Assembly: GCA_965217615.1 (NCBI GenBank)
Contig: CBDCIT010000033.1
Span: 1 to 64,000 of the forward strand
Origin: CAVOAK01 sp965217615
GTDB lineage: Bacteria > Pseudomonadota > Alphaproteobacteria > UBA8366 > CAVOAK01
Reading direction: 5' to 3'
Length of the DNA: 64,000 nucleotides
Below, one piece after another: positions 16,508 to 23,108 of this stretch (position 1 is its first letter; every line of letters starts with the position of its first letter). The notes below the pieces were generated by a model. The model saw only the letters and a list, made by a program, of their open reading frames with translations. It ran no database searches and was not told the DNA's origin. The translations under genes were made by a program, and so were the position numbers.

Positions 16508-17396
16508 TTCCGGGGTGCTGTGAGCAAGGACGTTGTGAGCCGGGCGTGGCGCAAGGTGAAGGTCGATTGGGACGCCTGGTGCAGCCGTGGCCTCGCGGAT
16601 GAGGATATCGTTCGGCTGATCCTTGACGGCACTGTGATCAAGACCCGACTGGATCGCAAGGCCACCAACATCTCGGTTCTCGCGGCTATAGGGGTGCGCC
16701 GGGATGGCCAGAAGGTCTTGCTTTCGATCGGGAATATGGGCGGAGAAAGCCAGGCGGCGTGGCGCCAGTTCCTCGACGACCTTGATGCGCGTGGACTGAA
16801 ACGGCCCGGGTTTGTCATCGTCGATGGCGCGCCGGGACTGGAGGCGGCTCTGTCGGCGCTTTGGGGCGATGACCTTCCCGTTCAACGCTGCACCGTGCAC
16901 AAGCACCGCAACCTTCTGGGTCATGCTCCCAAACACATGCATGACGAGCTGAGCGAAGATTACCGCGATATGATCTATGCCGACACTGCCTCCGAGGTGG
17001 AAACCCGCCGCAAGGCGTTTGTCCGCAAGTGGCGGCTGAAATGCAGGGCCGTCGCGGACAGCCTCGCAGAAGCGGGCGACAAGCTCTTTACCTTCACGCG
17101 CCTGTCCAAGAGCCAATGGAAATCAGCCCGAACGACCAACGCCATTGAGCGTCTCAACGAGGAGTTCAAGCGCCGGATCAAAACACAGACCGTGCTGCCG
17201 TGTCCCGAAACAGTGCCGATGCTCCTCTGGGCGCTCCTCGCTTCCGGCCAAATCCAGATGCGCAAAGTCGATGGATGGGAAACCCTCGATCAGCTAATCG
17301 CCGACGAAACCCTTGACCGAGCGGCCTGACCGCCGCAAAACTCAGCCCGCTCGGAGAGGCGCCAAAACCAATTTCCACCACTTTCGAGACACAACC
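16508..17396 (+). pseudogene. C-terminal remnant of a second, different IS256-type transposase
   Basis: From the right end of IS21, about 270 codons (to stop 17327-17329) encode the C-terminal two thirds of an IS256/mutator-type transposase: GAVSKDVVSRAWRKVK, a catalytic Asp in RLILDGTVIKTR, a second Asp in VIVDGAPGLEAAL, CTVHKHRNLLGH, and Glu in TTNAIERLNEEFKRR. It differs strongly from the complete copy at 14351-15553, so it is another element. The N-terminal third is missing and is not found left of IS21. Its probable right end is near 17396 (CGAGACACAACC). It is open in phase with the frameshifted istB. Confidence 0.85.
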
Positions 17397-17616
17397 ATCT
17401 ATGACTCTGGAAACAAGACTGTCGGACAGGGAAGAGAATATGTGGCGATTTGCCGAGAAATCCTTGTCGTTTATGGAGAGTGTTCTCGGTGAAGCGGGTT
17501 AGCCGTTGCAATGCGCCCGGAACCCGAAGACGGCAGCGCCGCACATTCGCCAACGAGAGAACGGGTTCCACGGATTGCCGTTTTCTGACCAGGATGGCAA
17601 ATCAAGGAAACACATT

Positions 17617-17688
17617 TGGTCCGCGGTGGGTCATGTGCGGACCATTCCCCGCCGCACAACGAAGGTCCGCTGTTAACCAAAAGCGGAC
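17617..17688. repeat. Two palindromes of the TGTCCGCTT family
   Basis: TGGTCCGC (17617-17624) pairs with GCGGACCA (17637-17644) around a loop containing GGGTCA. GTCCGCT (17665-17671) pairs with AGCGGAC (17682-17688) around TTAACC. The core and loop resemble the repeats at 634-685 and 1231-1353, at the opposite edge of the mobile-DNA-rich part. Confidence 0.65.
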
Positions 17689-17718
17689 AGTGTGGCGCGG
17701 CACTTCGCGCAGCACGAA

Positions 17719-17740
17719 TTTTATCTACTAGTAGATAAAA
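17719..17740. promoter_or_regulatory. Perfect 22-bp palindrome, possible repressor operator
   Basis: Bases 17719-17740 read identically on both strands, centred on CTAG, with the inner core ATCTACTAGTAGAT. A gapless AT-ended palindrome of this length is typical of binding sites for dimeric repressors such as the TetR family. No regulator gene is adjacent. It lies 45 bp beyond the gloA stop, so its target gene may have been lost through the IS insertions. Confidence 0.4.
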
Positions 17741-17785
17741 CGCCCACCTGGTTGTTTGAGCCGCGCGGCTTGTCCAATCAGGCGG

Positions 17786-18220
17786 TTAGCTCCGCTCGAT
17801 CAACTCAATCTTGTAGCCATCGGGGTCGTCGATGAAGGCGATGGTCGCGCCACCATGCTTCATCGGTCCGGGCGGCCTCGGAATGCTGACGTTCTCCGAA
17901 CTCAGGCGCTCGCAAGTGGCATAGATGTCGGGTACGCCAATCGCGACATGTCCAAATGCATCACCGAGCTGGTAGTCCTCTTGTTGGCCCCAGTTATGGG
18001 TCAATTCGAGCACGGCATTGTTGGCTTCATCGCCATACCCAACAAACGCAAGTGTAAACTCGCCGGACGGAAAATCCTTCTTGCGCAAGAGCTTCATACC
18101 CAGAAGGCGGGTATAGAAGTCGATCGATTTTTCCAGATCTCTGACCCGGATCATTGTGTGTAGAAGGCGAAACTTACTGCTGTCGACGGAAGCAGGCTCT
18201 GCTTGTGTTTGATCTGTCAT
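17786..18220 (-). CDS. gloA: Lactoylglutathione lyase (glyoxalase I)
   Basis: Converts the hemithioacetal of methylglyoxal and glutathione to S-lactoylglutathione, detoxifying methylglyoxal in the cytoplasm. The 144-residue protein has the two beta-alpha-beta-beta-beta modules of the family. The metal ligands are in place: H21, E72, H91 and E139, with spacings of 51, 19 and 48 residues, nearly identical to the E. coli enzyme. The N-terminal tail is about 15 residues longer than E. coli GloA. Its start (ATG 18220) overlaps the lpxB stop as ATGA, so it is the translationally coupled last gene of the lipid A operon here. Confidence 0.95.
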   Translation of the reverse strand: MTDQTQAEPASVDSSKFRLLHTMIRVRDLEKSIDFYTRLLGMKLLRKKDFPSGEFTLAFVGYGDEANNAVLELTHNWGQQEDYQLGDAFGHVAIGVPDIYATCERLSSENVSIPRPPGPMKHGGATIAFIDDPDGYKIELIERS

Positions 18221-19419
18221 AATGCTTGCTCTCCCTGGGTTGCCGTATTGAGATCCGGCGCCGTTTCAGGCCCTTCGGCGACGATGCGCAACAACGCGCG
18301 GGCGGCGCGGATACTTGGTCGTTCATCACCTATGCCGAGGCGCTCCAGCGCCTCGTGCGTCGCGGTCACCTGTTCCTTTCCACCTGACTGCAAAAGTCCA
18401 GTCACCGCCTCGCATAGTTGGTCCGGCGTACAATTTCCCTGCAAGAGTTCCGGAACGACGTCGCGACCGAGGATGATGTTGATGAGCGTTACGAAACGGA
18501 CATGCGACATCCATTTTACAACAAAATAGGTAAGCCAGGGCAGTCGGTAGGTGACGATTGAGGGCACGCCTGCCATCGCCAGCTCCAGCGATACCGTTCC
18601 TGACGCGGCAAGCGCCACGTTGCTCGCAGCCATGGCATCGTATTTTTCCTCGTGGCCTTCGATGACAACCGAGGGGACTGGCCAGGGCGCGGTGATCGCT
18701 TGTATCGATGGGACGAGCGTGGCGACAGTCGGCGCAACGACAACAAGCTTAGGAAATCGGCGTGTCAGCCGTCTCACGGTCTCCGAAAAAATGGCGGCGA
18801 GTTGGGCAACCTCTCCGCGCCGGCTTCCGAGCAACATACACAAAATTGGTACAGCAGAATCGATGCCATGGTCTTGGCGGAACTTGAGCCCGTCCCCGTT
18901 TTCTGCCCCTGATTCGACGACCGGATGCCCGACAAAGCTGCACGGAAGCCCCTCCGAAACGAACAAGGGCGGTTCGAACGGCAGCAACGCAAGCAAATGG
19001 TGAAAGTGCCGGCGAAACTTGCGGACGCGCCACGGTCGCCAGGCCCATACGGTCGGTGCCACGTAGTGAACGCGCGGAATTGATCGGTCGCGAATACGGT
19101 TGACGACGCCATGCGCAAAAGCGGGTGCATCTATCGTCACGACCGCCGCCGGTTGCAACTCGTCGATTTTTCGCGCCGTCTGACGCATTCGGCGCCATAG
19201 TTGTGCGGCATCTGGAAGGAGTTCGAATACGCCCATAACCGACAATTCTTCCATTGGAAATAGGCTATCGAGGCCTTCCGCAGCCATGGCCTCGCCGCCG
19301 ACGCCGGCAAACTGGATCGAATCACTCGTCAGATCGCGGAGTGCTGCCATCAAACGAGCGCCCAGCATGTCACCCGACGGTTCGCCGGCGACAAGAAAGA
19401 AGAGCTGTTTATCGTTCAA
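18217..19419 (-). CDS. lpxB: Lipid-A-disaccharide synthase
   Basis: Joins UDP-2,3-diacylglucosamine and 2,3-diacylglucosamine-1-phosphate to form the lipid A disaccharide on the inner membrane face. The 400-residue protein matches family GT19: an N-terminal VAGEPSGDMLGARLM (about 11-25), QFAGVGGEAM (about 38-47), the HYVAPTVWAWRPWR motif (about 113-126), and the donor-binding C-terminal half with LLGSRRGEVAQL and ASGTVSLELAMAGVPSIVTYR. Length is normal. Start ATG 19419 overlaps the lpxI stop (ATGA), and its own stop overlaps gloA, showing a tightly coupled operon. Confidence 0.97.
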   Translation of the reverse strand: MNDKQLFFLVAGEPSGDMLGARLMAALRDLTSDSIQFAGVGGEAMAAEGLDSLFPMEELSVMGVFELLPDAAQLWRRMRQTARKIDELQPAAVVTIDAPAFAHGVVNRIRDRSIPRVHYVAPTVWAWRPWRVRKFRRHFHHLLALLPFEPPLFVSEGLPCSFVGHPVVESGAENGDGLKFRQDHGIDSAVPILCMLLGSRRGEVAQLAAIFSETVRRLTRRFPKLVVVAPTVATLVPSIQAITAPWPVPSVVIEGHEEKYDAMAASNVALAASGTVSLELAMAGVPSIVTYRLPWLTYFVVKWMSHVRFVTLINIILGRDVVPELLQGNCTPDQLCEAVTGLLQSGGKEQVTATHEALERLGIGDERPSIRAARALLRIVAEGPETAPDLNTATQGEQAL

Positions 19420-20237
19420 GTTTCTACGGTGACAGCCAAGATGAACATTTTCGCCTCGTCGCCGGCATCGATGACGCGTTCACGTTCGAGTACAAGCGTG
19501 GCTTCGGCCTCGATTGCGACCCCGCGGAAGCCGGCAACGGCAGCTTTTTTCATCGTTGCAGCGCCGATTGTCGGAAGATCGACACGTGTGTCCTGTCCTT
19601 GCTTGCGGGTTTTTACGAGAACCGGACCCGGCCCTTCACGCTTCAGCAATCCGCATCTCTCGATGAGGGCATCGGTGCCCTCGACAGCCTCAACCCCCAG
19701 AACTAGGCTCTCCTGCACGACGACCGCCTGGCCGATGTCGACAGGCGACAGGGCGCGCAAGATTTCGATGCCGCGCGACACATCAGACATCGCGTCGTCG
19801 TCCGGATCAACGGCACCAAGCACGCCCTCCGCAACTTGCAAATCGTCGAGAATGTCGACCGGGCTGGCAACCTTAAAGCCTTCAGCTTCGAGCGTCGCAA
19901 TGACCGCCCGCAGCAGCCCATCGTCGCCGATGGCCTTGGTGCCGAGTTTTGCAAAGAATTCCAAGGCCTTTGCGTCCGGACGCAGAGACGCCATGGTGGG
20001 CCGCGAAATGGGGCCCGCCAGCACAAGTTCGTCAACCGAAACGCCCCTGAGGAGTTCGAGAGCTTTGCCGGCCGCGCCAAGCCTCACCCAGGCGTGGGGA
20101 ACGTTGGCAACGGCATCTGCGCCGGCCTGACCCTCGAAGGCGATGACAAAAACGTCGCGGTTGATTTGTCGACAGGCCTCGACGATGAGATTTGGCAAGT
20201 TTCCACCACCGGCGAGAATGCCAAGCTTGCTGGTCAT
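19416..20237 (-). CDS. lpxI: UDP-2,3-diacylglucosamine diphosphatase LpxI
   Basis: Hydrolyses UDP-2,3-diacylglucosamine to lipid X and UMP, the step done by LpxH in enterobacteria. LpxI (former DUF1009) replaces it in alphaproteobacteria. The 273-residue protein begins with the family signature LGILAGGGNLPNLIVEACR (about 4-22) and keeps the conserved middle (GPISRPTMASLRPD) and C-terminal (IGAATMKKAAVAGFRGVAIEA) segments. It sits between lpxA and lpxB, overlapping each by four bases, the canonical place for this enzyme. Confidence 0.95.
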   Translation of the reverse strand: MTSKLGILAGGGNLPNLIVEACRQINRDVFVIAFEGQAGADAVANVPHAWVRLGAAGKALELLRGVSVDELVLAGPISRPTMASLRPDAKALEFFAKLGTKAIGDDGLLRAVIATLEAEGFKVASPVDILDDLQVAEGVLGAVDPDDDAMSDVSRGIEILRALSPVDIGQAVVVQESLVLGVEAVEGTDALIERCGLLKREGPGPVLVKTRKQGQDTRVDLPTIGAATMKKAAVAGFRGVAIEAEATLVLERERVIDAGDEAKMFILAVTVET

Positions 20238-21031
20238 GTATCGGATTTGGGCTGAGTCAAACCGCGCTGCGAATCCATGCGCATAAATTCGACGATATCC
20301 ATGACGGCCGAATGGTCGCCGAACATGCGTGCAACATCTTCAATGCGCTCGCTTAGTGTGCCCTCTTCGGCAAACAGCATTCGATAGGCAGCCCGCAGTT
20401 GATGAATGTCTTCTTTGGAGAAATCACGCCGCCGCAATCCGACGACATTTAACCCCGACAGGCGTGCTCGGTCGCCGATCGTCGATCCATAAGGTATGAC
20501 ATCGTTCTCCACGCCCGACATGCCGCCAACCATCGCGTGAGGCCCAATTCGCACGAACTGATGCACGGCAGCAAGTCCGCCGATCATCGCGTAGTCACCA
20601 ACGACCACATGACCCGCCAGCGTCGCGTTGTTAACCATAATCACGAAGTCGCCGATCTTGCAGTCGTGCGCTACGTGGGCACCGATCATGAACAGGCAGT
20701 CATTGCCAATTTGCGTGACCAAACCGCCGCCCTCGGTCCCAGGATTCATGGTGACGTGTTCACGAATGGTGTTGCGCTCACCGATCACGAGCCGTGATAT
20801 CTCACCTTTGTATTTCATATCCTGGGGTTGTAGACCGATCGAGGCAAAGGGATAGATCTCCGTCTTGGCTCCAACCTCGGTATGACCCCCAACAACGATG
20901 TGCGATCTTAGAACGGCACCATCGCCAAGCTGGACATCGCCACCGACAACGCAGAATGGGCCGATTGTCACCTCGCTCCCCAATTCGGCGCCGTCGTCGA
21001 CTACGGCCGTAGGATGGACCTCCACCTTCAT
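20234..21031 (-). CDS. lpxA: Acyl-[ACP]--UDP-N-acetylglucosamine O-acyltransferase
   Basis: Adds the first 3-hydroxyacyl chain to UDP-GlcNAc, the committed entry to lipid A. The protein is 265 residues, as usual. Residues 1-190 are left-handed beta-helix hexapeptide repeats (IGPFCVVGG, VVGGHTEVGA and others). The catalytic histidine is H122 in GAHVAHDCKIGD, followed by an alpha-helical C-terminus (FSKEDIHQLRAAYRMLF). The start ATG 21031 (MKVEVHPTAVV) was chosen because it overlaps the fabZ stop as ATGA and fits the family start. The open frame extends upstream to 21109 without similarity. Confidence 0.97.
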   Translation of the reverse strand: MKVEVHPTAVVDDGAELGSEVTIGPFCVVGGDVQLGDGAVLRSHIVVGGHTEVGAKTEIYPFASIGLQPQDMKYKGEISRLVIGERNTIREHVTMNPGTEGGGLVTQIGNDCLFMIGAHVAHDCKIGDFVIMVNNATLAGHVVVGDYAMIGGLAAVHQFVRIGPHAMVGGMSGVENDVIPYGSTIGDRARLSGLNVVGLRRRDFSKEDIHQLRAAYRMLFAEEGTLSERIEDVARMFGDHSAVMDIVEFMRMDSQRGLTQPKSDT

Positions 21032-21495
21032 TCGTCGACAATCATAGCGGCAAATTTCGCTTCCGCGACGAGCTCTCCATCGACTTTGGCATCGCCCGAA
21101 AACTTCCACACGGCGCCTCGGCTATGTTGTTTGCGAACGTAAACACTCAACATATTGCCTGGTACGACGGGTCGCCTGAATCGGGCGCTGTCTATCGACA
21201 TGAAGTAGACGAGCTTGCCGTCCGATTCGACGCCGAGTGATTGGATTACCAGCACCGCCGCGGTTTGCGCCATTGCTTCGATGATGAGTACGCCGGGCAT
21301 GATTGGCCGGGATGGGAAATGTCCCTGAAAATGCGGCTCGGCGGCGGTTACGGCCTTGATTCCCGTGGCGCTTTGGCCTGGTATCACGTCGATGATCCTA
21401 TCGATCATGAGAAACGGATAGCGGTGCGGAATCATCCGCAACACATCATCGATTTCGATATCGGTTCCAGGTGTCAGCGGCTTCTTTTGTGTCAC
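21028..21495 (-). CDS. fabZ: 3-hydroxyacyl-[ACP] dehydratase FabZ
   Basis: Dehydrates 3-hydroxyacyl-ACP in fatty acid elongation and competes with LpxA for its substrate, which explains the shared operon. The hotdog-fold protein has HRYPFLMIDR (about 24-33) and the catalytic pair H59 and E73 in HFQGHFPSRPIMPGVLIIEAMAQ. The start is taken as GTG 21495, two bases after the lpxD stop, with a GGAAGGGCGG ribosome-binding sequence that lies within the lpxD 3' end. This gives 155 residues. An ATG at 21519 would overlap lpxD by 23 bases and adds eight unconserved residues. Confidence 0.95.
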   Translation of the reverse strand: MTQKKPLTPGTDIEIDDVLRMIPHRYPFLMIDRIIDVIPGQSATGIKAVTAAEPHFQGHFPSRPIMPGVLIIEAMAQTAAVLVIQSLGVESDGKLVYFMSIDSARFRRPVVPGNMLSVYVRKQHSRGAVWKFSGDAKVDGELVAEAKFAAMIVDE

Positions 21496-21496
21496 G

Positions 21497-22519
21497 TTAT
21501 CCGCCCTTCCTGCCGGCAAGCCGCTTCAACGTCGCAACTTGCCTGAAATGCTCCTTGACCGGGACTGCCGGAATTCCCGCGACCTTCTCACCGGGGGCAA
21601 CGTCTCGCATGACACCGCTCTTCGCGCCGACTTGCGCACCTCTGCCGATGACCAGATGGCCGCTGACGCCGCCCTGCGCTGCCACTACGGCAAACTCCTC
21701 GAGCCGCGAACTGCCGGCGACACCTGCTTGCGCAACGATGACGCAGCCGCGACCCAATCGGACATTGTGGCCAATCTGCACAAGGTTATCGATCATGCTG
21801 CCAGCACCAATCACCGTATCCGGGCCGCTGCCCCTGTCGATCGTAGAGTTCGCGCCGATTTCCACGTCGTCTTCAACGATGACGCGACCAAGCTGCGGCA
21901 CCTTGATGTGGTCCGACGTTGCCATGGAAAACCCAAATCCCCTTTGGCCTATGCAGACTCCCGGATGAATGAGGACACGCGCGCCGATAAGACAGTGGCT
22001 GAGATGCGCTCCGGCACCGATTGAGCTGTTTTCCCCGACCACAACTTCCCCCTCGATTACCGCGTTAGCGCCGATGCGGCACCGGGCGCCAATCTTTGCT
22101 CTTGGTCCGACAACGACACCGGGCTCGATCAGACAGTCGCCCGGAACGTCCGCGGTTTCGTGAACGCTTGCCGACGCAGAAATGCTGGGTGCGAATTCGG
22201 GCTCAGGATAGTAGGCTTGAGCGGCAAGTGCGTAGGCGTGGTAAGGGGTGGCGCTGATCAGAAGTTCCATTCCCTCTGGCGCTTGGTCCGCAAGGCCCGC
22301 TTCTACAATGCAGGCACCAGCCTGGCTCGATTTGAACTCTTCAACATACTTTTTATTGTCAAGAAAGCTGACATCCCTAGGTCCTGCAGCGGATAGGGGG
22401 GCCACATCCTCGAATGTGGCGCCGGCGTCAGCACCGGCATATAACTCGGCGCCGATCAAAGCCGCCAGACCACTAAGGGTAAAAGGACCCGTGACCTCAA
22501 AAAAACGCGGATCAGCCAT
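21497..22519 (-). CDS. lpxD: UDP-3-O-(3-hydroxyacyl)glucosamine N-acyltransferase
   Basis: Adds the second (N-linked) hydroxyacyl chain in lipid A synthesis. The 340-residue protein has the N-terminal uridine-binding domain (DVAPLSAAGPRDVSFLDNKKYVEE, about 37-60), a long left-handed beta-helix of hexapeptide repeats (about 105-310), and the catalytic-histidine segment LVQIGHNVRLGRGCVIVAQ. A C-terminal helix ends in LKRLAGRKGG. It lies between skp and fabZ in the standard bamA-skp-lpxD-fabZ-lpxA order. Confidence 0.97.
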   Translation of the reverse strand: MADPRFFEVTGPFTLSGLAALIGAELYAGADAGATFEDVAPLSAAGPRDVSFLDNKKYVEEFKSSQAGACIVEAGLADQAPEGMELLISATPYHAYALAAQAYYPEPEFAPSISASASVHETADVPGDCLIEPGVVVGPRAKIGARCRIGANAVIEGEVVVGENSSIGAGAHLSHCLIGARVLIHPGVCIGQRGFGFSMATSDHIKVPQLGRVIVEDDVEIGANSTIDRGSGPDTVIGAGSMIDNLVQIGHNVRLGRGCVIVAQAGVAGSSRLEEFAVVAAQGGVSGHLVIGRGAQVGAKSGVMRDVAPGEKVAGIPAVPVKEHFRQVATLKRLAGRKGG

Positions 22520-22523
22520 GCCG

Positions 22524-23108
22524 CTATTTCTGTGCTGGCGGCGGTAGAGTTACCGTCTGCAGCCGCTCGTTGAGTCGAATGACGACTTCGTCCGTGATTA
22601 CGAGAGCGCCTTCGGCGAACACCACCACTCCACCACGGGTCGCGTTCAGCACTAGGTTGATTCCGCGTTCTGCAGCCAACTCGCGAAGAATCTTCACGAC
22701 CTCCCCCTCCACGAGCCGCATGCCCTGTCCGAACTGCTGGTCAAGTTCCTGTTTGCGGGCCTGAACGGTCTTTTGCAATTCGCGCGCGCGTTGCTCGTAT
22801 GCTTGTCGATTTCGGTTGAACACTTCAGGAGATAAAATCGTCTGCTGGCGCGTGAGTTCTTGGCGCGCCTGTTCCAGCTCGCTCTGAAATTCTTGTATTT
22901 CGGCTTGATAGCCCGCCTGTTTTTGATCGGTTTGCGAGCGGACATTGCGACCTGCCAAGGAATCGCGAACGACTCTGCTGAAATCGACGACGGCGATGAC
23001 CGCGTTGGGTATCTGTTGTGCGTGCGCTGAAGGGCGGGCCACGCCGAGACTCAATGCAATGAGTGTCGCTAAGCCAATCGTCGTGCGTATGAAGTTCAAG
23101 TCTCTCAA
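22524..23108 (-). CDS. skp: OmpH/Skp-family periplasmic chaperone
   Basis: Periplasmic chaperone that holds unfolded outer-membrane proteins on their way to BamA. The N-terminus is a signal peptide (IRTTIGLATLIALSLGVARP, cleaved after AHA), followed by the OmpH domain with a long charged coiled-coil region rich in Gln, Glu and Arg (about 70-150), the two tentacle helices of Skp. No ATG lies close to the signal peptide. Non-ATG starts TTG 23108 or TTG 23099, just after GAGA, fit best; an ATG at 23213 would add 35 residues overlapping bamA. The start is therefore uncertain. It directly follows bamA. Confidence 0.9.
   Translation of the reverse strand: MRDLNFIRTTIGLATLIALSLGVARPSAHAQQIPNAVIAVVDFSRVVRDSLAGRNVRSQTDQKQAGYQAEIQEFQSELEQARQELTRQQTILSPEVFNRNRQAYEQRARELQKTVQARKQELDQQFGQGMRLVEGEVVKILRELAAERGINLVLNATRGGVVVFAEGALVITDEVVIRLNERLQTVTLPPPAQK

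Larger units (their letters stand above)
17397..17785. other. Non-coding stretch between IS remnants and gloA
   Basis: No convincing gene is present. A short frame 17401-17502 (33 residues, MTLETRLSDREENMW onwards) has no recognised similarity and may be chance or a remnant. The stretch holds two TGTCCGCT-type palindromes (17617-17688) and a perfect 22-bp palindrome (17719-17740). Like the region before 1400, it looks like decayed accessory DNA. Confidence 0.6.

Noticed and set aside
17401..17502. 33-codon frame after the IS256 remnant
   Set aside because: No similarity and no convincing ribosome-binding sequence; kept only as a comment on the intergenic stretch.
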